Below, one piece after another: positions 33,558 to 41,828 of a stretch of DNA of 64,000 nucleotides. The notes beneath the pieces were generated by a model. It saw only the letters and a program-made list of their open reading frames with translations. It ran no database searches and was not told the origin of the DNA. Location: assembly GCF_040361215.1 (NCBI RefSeq), contig NZ_APND01000003.1, positions 62,001-126,000 on the forward strand, in the 5' to 3' direction. Numbering within the stretch: position 1 is the stretch's first letter; every line of letters begins with the position of its first letter. Position numbers and translations under genes: made by a program. This DNA comes from Salinisphaera dokdonensis. Lineage in GTDB: Bacteria > Pseudomonadota > Gammaproteobacteria > Nevskiales > Salinisphaeraceae.

Positions 33558-34358
33558 GTGGCAGCCGACCAGCTCGACGACAACCCTGCGGGCCTGGCGC
33601 CCGATCATCGCGATTTCGTGACCGCGCTCGCGACCGGCCTGCAGGTCATTCGTGCCTTCGATGCCGCGCATCCACGGATGACCCTCAGCGAAGTCGCCAC
33701 GCGTACCGGCATGAATCGCGCGAAGGCGCGCCGGTTCCTGCTTACGTTGCACGGTCTCGGTTATGTCCGCCGCCAGGATCGCTATTTCGAGCTCGCGCCC
33801 AAGACGCTGCAACTCGGCTATGCGTTTCTTTCCGCGAACAACTACCAGTCGGTGATCCGCCAACACCTGGAACACATCACCGAAGCCACCGGCGAATCGT
33901 CGTCGATGGGCGTGTTGCAGGGCTCGGACGTGATCTATGTCGCACGCTCTGCCGCGCCGCACCGGCTGATGACCATTGCGCTGTCTGTCGGCACCCATCT
34001 GCCGGCTGCCGCAACGTCGATGGGCCGCATGTTGCTGGCCACCCTGGAGCCGCAGGCTCTGGACACGCTGCTATCCGGGCTCACGCTGGAACGTTATACC
34101 CAGCGGACCGTGATCGATCCCACCGAGCTGCGCAGCCATATCGACGATGCGCGCGAACGCGGCTATTGCATCGTCGATCAGGAGCTGGAATCCGGCCTGC
34201 GGTCGCTGGCTGTGCCCGTACACAACATGCACGGCAACCTGCTCGGCGCGATCAATGTGAGCACCAACGCGGCACGCGTGGATCGCAAGACACTCAAACA
34301 GAAGTTCCTGCCCCTGCTGCAACAGACCACCCGGGATATCGCCAACCAGGTGAGCTGA
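33558..34358 (+). CDS. IclR family regulator of protocatechuate genes (PcaR/PcaU/PobR group)
   Basis: 266 residues from the GTG at 33558; an ATG at 33474 is in frame, but that start would put the palindromic operator (33489-33503) inside the coding region. The N-terminal winged helix (GLQVIRAFDAAHPRMTLSEV, ATRTGMNRAKARRFLLTLHG, about 23-70) and the effector domain (DVIYVARSAAPHRLMTIALS, GTHLPAAATSMGRMLLATLE at about 142-161, and RERGYCIVDQELESGLRSLA) closely follow PcaR/PobR. It should bind GTTCG-N5-CGCAC sites and respond to 3-oxoadipate, protocatechuate or 4-hydroxybenzoate. It precedes pcaB on the same strand (92-base gap). Six candidate sites lie in the window. Confidence 0.88.
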   Translation: MAADQLDDNPAGLAPDHRDFVTALATGLQVIRAFDAAHPRMTLSEVATRTGMNRAKARRFLLTLHGLGYVRRQDRYFELAPKTLQLGYAFLSANNYQSVIRQHLEHITEATGESSSMGVLQGSDVIYVARSAAPHRLMTIALSVGTHLPAAATSMGRMLLATLEPQALDTLLSGLTLERYTQRTVIDPTELRSHIDDARERGYCIVDQELESGLRSLAVPVHNMHGNLLGAINVSTNAARVDRKTLKQKFLPLLQQTTRDIANQVS

Positions 34359-34450
34359 ACCCAGCCCGTATGAATCCCGCGATGTTCGGCTCGGCACGCA
34401 CCGGCGCCGATGCGACACGCGGGACCTGTATCGACGGCCGAGATCCTGCC

Positions 34451-35788
34451 ATGCCCGATCCGTTTCTTCGCCATCCTTTCATGAGCACCGCCGGGCGAGA
34501 CGCCTGCACACCCCAGACATTCGTCGCGGCGATGTGCCGTGTCGAAATCGCCCTGGCCCAGGTCCAAGAGAACGCCGGCGTGCTCGCGTCCGGCACCACC
34601 CAGGCGATCGCCGAGCATGTGGTCGCCGATGCGTTCGATCTCGACGGGCTGGCCGCAGAGACAGCCGACGGCGGCAATGTCGCCATCCCGTTCGTGAGGC
34701 AAGCCAAGGCCCTGTTGCCGGACGAACTACGGACGAGCTTTCATGGCGGCGCGACCAGCCAGGACATCGTCGATACCGCACTGATGCTGGTGCTGAAGCC
34801 ACGCATGGAACACTGCCTCGAGCTGCTCGCGCAGTGCCGCGCCGACGGCATCGCCCTGATGGACGCGCATGAAAGTACGCCCATGGTCGGGCGCACGCTC
34901 ATGCAGCAAGCCTTGCCGATTACCTTCGGCGCGAAGGTCGCACAGTGGCTTTGGGGATTGGCGCAGGCCGAGCAGCGGCTGGCCGCCACGACCCGCGACG
35001 GCCTGTTCGTACAGTTCGGCGGCCCGGTCGGTGTGCATACCGGCTTCGCCGAAAACGGCCCCGATCTGGTGGAGGCGCTCGCGGTCGAACTTGGCCTTGG
35101 CTGCCCGGTCCTGCCTTGGCACACGGATCGCCAGCCGGTGCTGGCCATTGGCGACAGCCTGGGCGCCGTGGCGGTGGGCGCGGAAAAGATCGCGCTCGAC
35201 GTGGCGCTCATGGCCCAGACCGAAATCGGCGAAGTCAGCGAACCGGCAAGCACAGGCGCGGGCGGCTCTTCGTCCATGCCGCATAAGCGTAATCCGGTGG
35301 GCTGTGCGCGTATCCGGGCAGCCGCGCGCCAGATCCATGCCACGGTCGGGCTGCTGCACAACGCCGGCGCCCAGCCGATGGAACGCGGCCTTGGCGAATG
35401 GCATGCCGAATGGGCGCCGCTGGTCGATGCGGTTCTCCTGCTCGAAGGCAGCCTGGAAACCCTTCAGTTGCTACTCGAAGGGCTCGATGTTCACCCCGGC
35501 GCCATGCGCCGCAATCTGGCGCTCACCGGCGGCGCGATTCTCGCCGGGCCAGCGATCACTTTCCTCGCTCGATACATCGATCGAGACCGAGCCGCCGCAC
35601 TCGTTCAGAGCGCCCACCAGAGCGCCGCCGGCGAACATCGGGAGTTTGCCGAGATCCTGCTCGAGCAGCCCGAGATTCATGACGCGATCGATCCCCAGGA
35701 GCTGCGCGCCGCGGTCGATCCCTCGGCCCATGTCGGCGCCAGCCGTGCCCAGGTGGCCCGCCTGCGCCGGGCGATCAAGTCGCTGTAA
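34451..35788 (+). CDS. pcaB: 3-Carboxy-cis,cis-muconate cycloisomerase
   Basis: 445 residues from the ATG at 34451 (family about 450). Fumarase/aspartase-superfamily signatures: SFHGGATSQDIVDTALMLVL (about 96-115), GRTLMQQALPITFGAKVAQW, and the mobile loop GAGGSSSMPHKRNPVGCARI (about 271-290), the most conserved part, with the catalytic Ser. The C-terminal region is all helical. It converts 3-carboxymuconate from PcaHG into 4-carboxymuconolactone. Upstream in-frame starts exist but the preceding residues look non-coding. It lies between iclR and pcaI, on the same strand. Confidence 0.92.
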   Translation: MPDPFLRHPFMSTAGRDACTPQTFVAAMCRVEIALAQVQENAGVLASGTTQAIAEHVVADAFDLDGLAAETADGGNVAIPFVRQAKALLPDELRTSFHGGATSQDIVDTALMLVLKPRMEHCLELLAQCRADGIALMDAHESTPMVGRTLMQQALPITFGAKVAQWLWGLAQAEQRLAATTRDGLFVQFGGPVGVHTGFAENGPDLVEALAVELGLGCPVLPWHTDRQPVLAIGDSLGAVAVGAEKIALDVALMAQTEIGEVSEPASTGAGGSSSMPHKRNPVGCARIRAAARQIHATVGLLHNAGAQPMERGLGEWHAEWAPLVDAVLLLEGSLETLQLLLEGLDVHPGAMRRNLALTGGAILAGPAITFLARYIDRDRAAALVQSAHQSAAGEHREFAEILLEQPEIHDAIDPQELRAAVDPSAHVGASRAQVARLRRAIKSL

Positions 35789-35864
35789 AGGCCGATCTTC
35801 CCTCTCGCTGCCGGGTCCACCGGCACTGCGACGGCCGTTGGGCGGATTGACGCCTGTGATGCCC

Positions 35865-35878
35865 ACCCATTAGGTTAT
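35865..35878. promoter_or_regulatory. PcaQ-like half site upstream of pcaI
   Basis: CCCATTAGGTTATTC (35866-35880) differs by one inserted base from the right side of the clear PcaQ site at 40940-40955 (CCCATAGGTTATTC). Only the GGTTAT half is intact, so binding may be weak. Confidence 0.4.
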
Positions 35879-35895
35879 TCGCATTACAAACTCGT

Positions 35896-35910
35896 GTTCG
35901 CACAACGCAC
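35896..35910. promoter_or_regulatory. PcaR-type (IclR) operator upstream of pcaI
   Basis: GTTCG-CACAA-CGCAC, both half-sites exact, 20-34 bases before the pcaI start, so probably overlapping the start of transcription or the leader of pcaIJF. Confidence 0.7.
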
Positions 35911-35929
35911 TTATGAGGAGGCGCGCTCG

Positions 35930-36751
35930 ATGGCCGAGTTTCTCTCGCTGCACGAGGCCGTATCGCGATATGTGGCCGATGGCGCCACGATTGCGATGGA
36001 AGGCTTCACCCATCTGATCCCGTTCGCAGCCGGGCATGAAGTGATCCGCCAGAATAAGCGCGATCTCACCCTTATTCGCATGACCCCGGACCTGATCTAC
36101 GATCAGCTGATCGGCGCCGGCTGCGCGAGCAAGCTGATCTTCTCGTGGGGCGGCAACCCCGGGGTGGGCTCATTGCACCGTCTTCGCGATGCGGTCGAGC
36201 ATGGTTGGCCGCGGCCGCTCGAGATCCTGGAACACAGCCATGCGGCCATGGCCTGCGCGTTCGAAGCCGGCGCCTCCGGACTTCCGCTGGCCGTGCTGCG
36301 CGGCTATATCGGCAGCGACCTGCCCCAGGTCAACGATCAGATCCGGTTCATCGAATGCCCATTCACCGGCGAACGATTGGCCGCGGTGCCGTCGATCCGT
36401 CCGGATACGTCGATCGTGCATGCCCAGAAGGCGGACCAACACGGCAACGTGCTGGTCGAAGGCATCGTCGGCGTACAGAAGGAAGCCGTGATGGCCGCAA
36501 AGCACGCCATCGTCACGGTCGAAGAAATCGTCGACGAGTTGGATACGCATCCCAATGCCTGCGTGATCCCCGGCTGGGTGATTGATGCCGTGGTCGAGGC
36601 GCCCGGCGGCGCGCGCCCGTCCTATACCCACGGCTACTACGGGCGCAGCAACCGTTTCTACAAGGACTGGGACGCCATCGCCCGCGACCGCGACGCCTTC
36701 AATACCTGGCTTGAGGACAACGTATACGCCGACGAAGGAGCCCGGGCATGA
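35930..36751 (+). CDS. pcaI: 3-Oxoadipate CoA-transferase, subunit A
   Basis: 273 residues; GAGGAGG 8 bases before ATG 35930. Family I CoA-transferase alpha-type subunit of the longer CatI/PcaI form: VADGATIAMEGFTHLIPFAA (about 14-33), EVIRQNKRDLTLIRMTPDLI, LIFSWGGNPGVGSLHRLRDA, and VNDQIRFIECPFTGERLAAV, then RPDTSIVHAQKADQHGNVLV. It pairs with PcaJ to move CoA from succinyl-CoA to 3-oxoadipate. First gene of pcaIJF-pcaL, with a four-base overlap to pcaJ. Confidence 0.92.
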   Translation: MAEFLSLHEAVSRYVADGATIAMEGFTHLIPFAAGHEVIRQNKRDLTLIRMTPDLIYDQLIGAGCASKLIFSWGGNPGVGSLHRLRDAVEHGWPRPLEILEHSHAAMACAFEAGASGLPLAVLRGYIGSDLPQVNDQIRFIECPFTGERLAAVPSIRPDTSIVHAQKADQHGNVLVEGIVGVQKEAVMAAKHAIVTVEEIVDELDTHPNACVIPGWVIDAVVEAPGGARPSYTHGYYGRSNRFYKDWDAIARDRDAFNTWLEDNVYADEGARA

Positions 36752-37521
36752 GCGCGCGCTATACCGATTCCGAAATGATGACCGTGACCGCGTCGCGCGC
36801 GCTGGCCAACGGCAACACCTACTTCGTGGGCATCGGCCTGCCGAGCGAGGCCGCCAACCTGGCACGGCTGACGCACGCGCCCGATGTCGTGCTGATCTAC
36901 GAATCCGGCACGCTGCAGACGCGCCCGAACGTGCTGCCGCTGTCGATCGGTGACGGTGAACTCTGCGAGACCGCGCTGACGACCGTCTCGGTGCCCGAAA
37001 TGTTTCGCTACTGGGTTCAGGGCGGCCAGATCGATGTGGGTTTTCTGGGCGCGGCCCAGATCGACAAGTATGCGAATCTCAACACGACACTGATCGGCGA
37101 CTACACCAACCCCAAGGTCCGTTTGCCGGGCGGCGGCGGCGCGCCGGAAATGGCAACCTGTACGGGCGAGATCTTCATCACCCTCAAGCATTCGAAACGC
37201 ACGTTCGTGGATGAAGTCGATTTCGTCACCACCGTCGGTTTCGGTCGCGACGGCACAGCGCGCGACAATGTACCCAACGTCGGTCGTGGGCCCACCCGCG
37301 TCATCACCGACCTGTGCGTGATGCAGCCCGATGCGGATACCCGCGAGCTCACCGTGACCTCGCTGCATCCGGGCGTGACCCGCGAGCAGGTCAGCGAAGC
37401 CACCGGCTGGCCGATCCGCTTCGCCGACGACCTGGCCGAAACGCCGGAGCCCGACGAGCACGAACTCAACACGCTGCGCGAACTCAAGACGCGCACCGAA
37501 GAACACCACAGCGAGGATTAA
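36748..37521 (+). CDS. pcaJ: 3-Oxoadipate CoA-transferase, subunit B
   Basis: 257 residues. The beta-type subunit with the active-site Glu in VVLIYESGTL (about 48-57), FRYWVQGGQIDVGFLGAAQI, KVRLPGGGGAPEMATCTGEI (about 117-136) and TDLCVMQPDADTRELTVTSL. Start overlaps the pcaI stop (ATGA), ensuring equal expression. Cytoplasmic heteromer with PcaI. Confidence 0.93.
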   Translation: MSARYTDSEMMTVTASRALANGNTYFVGIGLPSEAANLARLTHAPDVVLIYESGTLQTRPNVLPLSIGDGELCETALTTVSVPEMFRYWVQGGQIDVGFLGAAQIDKYANLNTTLIGDYTNPKVRLPGGGGAPEMATCTGEIFITLKHSKRTFVDEVDFVTTVGFGRDGTARDNVPNVGRGPTRVITDLCVMQPDADTRELTVTSLHPGVTREQVSEATGWPIRFADDLAETPEPDEHELNTLRELKTRTEEHHSED

Positions 37522-37524
37522 TCC

Positions 37525-38733
37525 ATGTCCAACGACGTCTATCTCTGTCATCCCGCCCGTACCGCGGTCGGCCGCTTCGGCGGCAGCCTCGCCACCGTGC
37601 GTCCCGACGACATGCTCGCGCATATCATCAAGGCGGTGATCGCCCAGGCGCCGAATCTCGACCCGGCGGCCATCGACGACGTGATCATGGGCTGTGCCAA
37701 CCAGGCTGGTGAAGACAACCGCAACGTGGCGCGCATGAGCGCCCTGCTCGCCGGTCTGCCGACCGACGTCCCGGGCGCGACGCTCAACCGTCTGTGCGGC
37801 TCCAGCATGGATGCCATCGGCACCGCCGCACGCGCCATCCGCGCCGGTGAGACCAAGCTGATGCTGGCGGGCGGCGTGGAATCCATGTCGCGCGCGCCCT
37901 ATGTGCTGTCCAAGGCACCGGCGGCCTTCTCGCGCGGCCAGACCATGGAAGACACCACCATCGGCTGGCGCTTCATCAACCCGCTGCTCAAGAAGCAGTA
38001 CGGCGTGGACTCCATGCCCGAGACCGGCGAGAACGTCGCCGCGCAGTACAACGTCTCGCGCGAGGACCAGGACGCCTTTGCCGTGCGCTCGCAGGACAAG
38101 GCTGAAGCCGCCCGCGAAGCCGGTCGCCTGGCCGAGGAAATCACCCCGATCGAAATCCCGCGTCGCAAGCAGGACCCGCTGGTCTTCGATACCGACGAGC
38201 ACCCGCGTGCCGGCACCACGATCGAGAAACTCGCCAAGCTGCCGACGCCGTTCCGCGACAACGGCACGGTGACGGCCGGCAACGCGTCGGGCGTGAACGA
38301 CGGCGCCGGCGCCCTGTTGGTCGCCGGCGACGAAGCCATCAAGCAGTTCGGGCTGCAGCCGAAGGCGCGCATCCTGGGCATGGCGACAGCCGGCGTGGAG
38401 CCGCGCATCATGGGCATGGGCCCGGTCTATGCCACGCGCAAGCTGCTCGACCGTCTCGGTCTGGGCATCGACCAGATGGACATCATCGAGCTCAACGAAG
38501 CGTTCGCGAGCCAATCGCTGGCCTGCCTGCGCGAACTGGGCGTGCCGGACGACGCGCCGCATGTGAACCCCAACGGCGGCGCGATCGCACTGGGCCACCC
38601 GCTGGGCATGTCCGGCGTGCGCATCGTCAGCGCGGCGCTGCACGAGATGGGCCGTACTGATGCACGCTATGCCTTGTGCACCATGTGCATCGGTGTCGGT
38701 CAGGGCATCGCCACGGTCATCGAACGGGTCTGA
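37525..38733 (+). CDS. pcaF: 3-Oxoadipyl-CoA thiolase
   Basis: 402 residues, standard thiolase length. Catalytic residues are all present: Cys in LNRLCGSSMDAIG (about 91), His in GGAIALGHPLGMSG (about 354), and Cys in LCTMCIGVGQG (about 388). VGRFGGSLATVRPDDMLAHI near the start and RAPYVLSKAPAAFSRGQTME are typical of PcaF. It cleaves 3-oxoadipyl-CoA to succinyl-CoA and acetyl-CoA. It starts 3 bases after the pcaJ stop. Confidence 0.94.
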   Translation: MSNDVYLCHPARTAVGRFGGSLATVRPDDMLAHIIKAVIAQAPNLDPAAIDDVIMGCANQAGEDNRNVARMSALLAGLPTDVPGATLNRLCGSSMDAIGTAARAIRAGETKLMLAGGVESMSRAPYVLSKAPAAFSRGQTMEDTTIGWRFINPLLKKQYGVDSMPETGENVAAQYNVSREDQDAFAVRSQDKAEAAREAGRLAEEITPIEIPRRKQDPLVFDTDEHPRAGTTIEKLAKLPTPFRDNGTVTAGNASGVNDGAGALLVAGDEAIKQFGLQPKARILGMATAGVEPRIMGMGPVYATRKLLDRLGLGIDQMDIIELNEAFASQSLACLRELGVPDDAPHVNPNGGAIALGHPLGMSGVRIVSAALHEMGRTDARYALCTMCIGVGQGIATVIERV

Positions 38734-38751
38734 TCCCGAGGACAAGACGTT

Positions 38752-39924
38752 ATGGCATTTGTCGAATGCAACGGGCGGGTGATCTGCTATCGCGACAGCG
38801 GCGAGACCGCCCTGCCCGTGTTGCTGTTCGCGCACCCGCTGGGCATGTCGCAGAACGTCTGGTGCGACGTGATCAAGCGTCTGCAGGGGCGCTATCGCTG
38901 CATCAGCTGGGATCTGCCGGGGCACGGCGCGAGTGCGCCGGTCGACGAGTCGATCAACGCGCAGGATCTTGCTGAAGATGCGCGTGCGCTATTGAGCCAG
39001 CTGGCGATCGAGCAATGCCATTTCGTCGGCACTTCGATCGGCGGGGTGATAGGCCAGGCGCTGCTGATCGAGTCGCCGGAGCTGCTGCAAAGCGTGGTGC
39101 TTACCAATACAGGTGCCGTGATCGGGTCGACCGCGGCATGGAACGAGCGCGCCGAGCGCGTGCGTAGCCAAGGCCTCGCACAGATCGCGGGGGAACTGTC
39201 CCAGCGCTGGTTCGCCGATGCCTACAAACGCGACACGGCCGCGGGCGCCGCCGGCTGGATGCACCAGCTCGCCCGCACCGACGACGAAAGCTATGCGCGC
39301 CTGTGCGAACTGCTGGCCGACACCGACTTCCGCGACAGGCTCGGTAACGTCGACGTGCCGGTACAACTGGTCGCCGGTGCTGACGACCCGGCCACGCCAC
39401 CCGCAACGCTGACGGCTCTCGCCGAGGAAATCACCGGCGCGCGAATGGATACGCTTGCCGGCGTTGCCCATGTGCCATCGGTGGAGGCACCCGCCGAGTT
39501 CGCCGATCGCCTGCCCCGCTGGCTCGACCCGGAAGCACGTGGCCGGCGCGCGCCCTTCACCTATGACGAGGGCCTGGCAACTCGCAAGTCCGTGCTGGGT
39601 AGCGAACATGTCGAACGGGCATCGAAAGCGGCTTCCACGCTCGACGCCCCGTTCCAGGAACTGATCACCCGCTTCGCCTGGGGCGAGCTCTGGAGCAACC
39701 CCGATCTGTCGCGCACCCAGCGCAGCCTGATCACGATTGCCGTGCTTGCCGCACTCGGGCGCGATGGCGAACTGACGCTGCATCTCAAGACCGCCAAGCG
39801 AATCGGCGTAACCGAGCCGCAGCTGCGCCAGTCGCTGATGCATGTGGCGATCTATGCCGGCGTGCCCGCATCCAACCACGCCTTCAAGCTGGCCAAGGAA
39901 AACGGCTGGGGCGAAGCGCTGTAG
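38752..39924 (+). CDS. pcaL: Fused 3-oxoadipate enol-lactonase / 4-carboxymuconolactone decarboxylase
   Basis: 390 residues in two domains. Residues 1-255 are an alpha/beta-hydrolase (PcaD) with nucleophile Ser95 in HFVGTSIGGVIGQA, Asp in AGADDPATPP (about 206) and His in GVAHVPSVEAP (about 239). Residues about 265-388 are the carboxymuconolactone decarboxylase (PcaC): YDEGLATRKSVLGSEHVERA, ITRFAWGELWSNPDLSRTQR and QLRQSLMHVAIYAGVPASNH. The fusion performs two consecutive steps, decarboxylating 4-carboxymuconolactone and hydrolysing the enol-lactone to 3-oxoadipate. Fused PcaL is known from actinobacteria (Streptomyces, Rhodococcus) and some proteobacteria. Last gene of the pcaIJF-L unit, 18 bases after pcaF. 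Confidence 0.93.
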   Translation: MAFVECNGRVICYRDSGETALPVLLFAHPLGMSQNVWCDVIKRLQGRYRCISWDLPGHGASAPVDESINAQDLAEDARALLSQLAIEQCHFVGTSIGGVIGQALLIESPELLQSVVLTNTGAVIGSTAAWNERAERVRSQGLAQIAGELSQRWFADAYKRDTAAGAAGWMHQLARTDDESYARLCELLADTDFRDRLGNVDVPVQLVAGADDPATPPATLTALAEEITGARMDTLAGVAHVPSVEAPAEFADRLPRWLDPEARGRRAPFTYDEGLATRKSVLGSEHVERASKAASTLDAPFQELITRFAWGELWSNPDLSRTQRSLITIAVLAALGRDGELTLHLKTAKRIGVTEPQLRQSLMHVAIYAGVPASNHAFKLAKENGWGEAL

Positions 39925-40011
39925 CGCCTGGGCCATGACAGCGCGCGCAGGCAAGGCGACCGATTCCACAGCCCTCGCGGCTGCACCGTGCGCAACACTG
40001 TGGGCCCAGCG

Positions 40012-40950
40012 ATGATCCACTCGCCGATCAAGCTGCGTCATCTGGTCGCTTTTCAGGAGGTCGCCCGGCTCGGGCGCCTGAAAAGCGCGGCCGATGCGCT
40101 GTCGATCACCCAGCCGGGCATGTCCAAGACCATCCGTGAGCTGGAAGACAGCCTCGGCGTACGCCTGTTCGAGCGGCTGCCGCGCGGCGTGCGCCTCACC
40201 CCGGCCGGGCGCACCCTGCTTCGTCATGCCGCGCCTGCGTTGCGCTCGCTGCGCGAGGGTATCGACGCGATCCGACAGGACAGTACCGAGACGGCGGTAC
40301 GGCTGGGCGCGCTTTCCAACGTCGAGGGCGGTCTGCTGCCGCTCGTGCTCGAACGTCTGCACGAGCGCTATCCCGCGCTGCGAGTCGAGGTCGATACCGG
40401 CACCAGCGCGGCGCTGCTCGCGCGTCTTCGCCTGGGCGAGCTGGACCTGGTGCTCGGACGCATGAGCGAGGCCGAGGAAATACGCGACCTGCATTTCGAG
40501 CATCTCTACTACGAACCGTTGATCGCGGTGGTCCGCGCGGGCCATCCGCTGCTTGCGACTGAAAACACCCAACAGCTTGCCGCCCTCGTCAGCTATCCCT
40601 GGGTCGTTCCGCCCCGGGGCACCACCCTGCGCGAGAAGCTCGAACGTTTCTGGGTGGAGCAGCTCTCCGAGCCCCCCCACCTGGCGATCGAAACGCTCTC
40701 CCTGCCCTTGAGCCAGCGCTATGTGGGCTTATCCGATGCGATATGGATCACACCGCTGGACACCGCGCGCGAGGCCATGCAGAGCGGTGCTCTGGTGCGC
40801 CTGTCGCAATCTATAGAACTGCGCGGCGGCTCCGTCGGGCTTGCCGTCAACAGCACCCAGCCCATGCCGGATGCGGTATCCCGCTTCTGTGATTGCCTGC
40901 GCCGTATCGCCGCCGATTATCCGCAAGAAACGGCTACGCATAACCCATAG
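40012..40950 (+). CDS. pcaQ: LysR family regulator PcaQ
   Basis: 312 residues. Start at ATG 40012 (MIHSPIKLRHLVAFQEVARL); a GTG at 39988 is also in frame. Helix-turn-helix: LKSAADALSITQPGMSKTIRELED (positions about 23-46), with QPGMSKTIREL typical of PcaQ/GbpR. Effector domain from about 92 (VRLGALSNVEGGLLPLVLER and LRLGELDLVLGRMSEAEEIR). PcaQ activates pca operons in response to 3-carboxymuconate. Here it reads in the same direction as pcaHG and its stop codon lies inside the ATAACC-N4-GGTTAT site, whereas pcaQ is usually divergent from its target. Confidence 0.88.
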   Translation: MIHSPIKLRHLVAFQEVARLGRLKSAADALSITQPGMSKTIRELEDSLGVRLFERLPRGVRLTPAGRTLLRHAAPALRSLREGIDAIRQDSTETAVRLGALSNVEGGLLPLVLERLHERYPALRVEVDTGTSAALLARLRLGELDLVLGRMSEAEEIRDLHFEHLYYEPLIAVVRAGHPLLATENTQQLAALVSYPWVVPPRGTTLREKLERFWVEQLSEPPHLAIETLSLPLSQRYVGLSDAIWITPLDTAREAMQSGALVRLSQSIELRGGSVGLAVNSTQPMPDAVSRFCDCLRRIAADYPQETATHNP

Positions 40951-40955
40951 GTTAT
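40940..40955. promoter_or_regulatory. PcaQ operator upstream of pcaHG
   Basis: ATAACC-CATA-GGTTAT, a perfect palindrome fitting the PcaQ consensus known from Sinorhizobium and Agrobacterium (ATAACC-N4-GGTTAA). It overlaps the pcaQ stop codon and lies about 133 bases before pcaH. Confidence 0.8.
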
Positions 40956-41087
40956 TCCAAGGCACGCTATTTTCACTTGGCAGCGGACGTTCGTTCGCCA
41001 CAATTGAAAACATGACAACGCATGCCGTGGCGCCGCGCTCCATTGCGCGCCGTGGTCGAGCATCGCTGACCCGCAGGAGAACCAACC

Positions 41088-41825
41088 ATGGCGCAGAACG
41101 ACCATACCGCTTTCGTCATGCGCGACCGCGGCTGGCATCCGCCCGCCTATGCACCGGCCTACAAGACGTCGGTCGCCCGTTCGCCGCAGCAGGCCCTGAT
41201 GAGCCTGCAGACGCCCACGGCCTCGGAGCTCACCGGCCCCGACTTCGACAATTTCGCGCTCGGACCGGTCGACAACGATCTGCTGCTCAACTACCGCGAA
41301 GGCACGGCGCGCGACGGCCTGCCGATCGGCGAGCGCATCATCGTCTATGGCCGCGTGGTGGATCAGTACAACAAGCCGGTCGCGGGCACGCTGGTCGAGG
41401 CCTGGCAGGCCAATGCCGGCGGACGCTACCGGCACAAGAAAGACGCCTATATGGCGCCGCTGGACCCGAACTTCGGCGGCGTGGGCCGAACCGTCACGGA
41501 CGCCGATGGCTGGTATCGCTTTCGCACGATTCGGCCCGGGCCCTACCCCTGGCCGAACGACGTCAATTCCTGGCGGCCCGCACATATTCATGTCTCGGTA
41601 ATGGGCCCATCGATCAGCACCCGGCTGATCACCCAACTCTATTTCGAGGGCGATCCGCTTATCCCGCTGTGCCCGATCGTGAACACGCTCAACGACCCGG
41701 ACGCCATCGACACGCTCGTCGCCCGGCTAGACAAGGCCGGCTCACGCCCGATGGACAGCCTTGCGTACCGCTTCGACATCGTCACTCGCGGCGCGCTGCA
41801 GACGTACTTCGAGAATCAGGGGTAG
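41088..41825 (+). CDS. pcaH: Protocatechuate 3,4-dioxygenase beta subunit
   Basis: 245 residues; CAGGAGA ribosome site. The beta subunit holds the non-haem Fe(III). The four ligands are recognisable: Tyr in KKDAYMAPLDPNF (about 119), Tyr in RPGPYPW (about 152), and the two His of RPAHIHVSVMG (about 165 and 167). IVYGRVVDQYNKPVAGTLVE and EAWQANAGGRYRHK are typical intradiol-dioxygenase sequence. With PcaG it cleaves protocatechuate to 3-carboxy-cis,cis-muconate in the cytoplasm. First gene after the PcaQ operator; pcaG follows after 3 bases. Confidence 0.95.
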   Translation: MAQNDHTAFVMRDRGWHPPAYAPAYKTSVARSPQQALMSLQTPTASELTGPDFDNFALGPVDNDLLLNYREGTARDGLPIGERIIVYGRVVDQYNKPVAGTLVEAWQANAGGRYRHKKDAYMAPLDPNFGGVGRTVTDADGWYRFRTIRPGPYPWPNDVNSWRPAHIHVSVMGPSISTRLITQLYFEGDPLIPLCPIVNTLNDPDAIDTLVARLDKAGSRPMDSLAYRFDIVTRGALQTYFENQG

Positions 41826-41828
41826 GCC

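Noticed and set aside
36658..38925. A 755-codon minus-strand open frame opposite pcaIJF
   Set aside because: Antisense shadow of three genes with strong homology; no recognisable protein.
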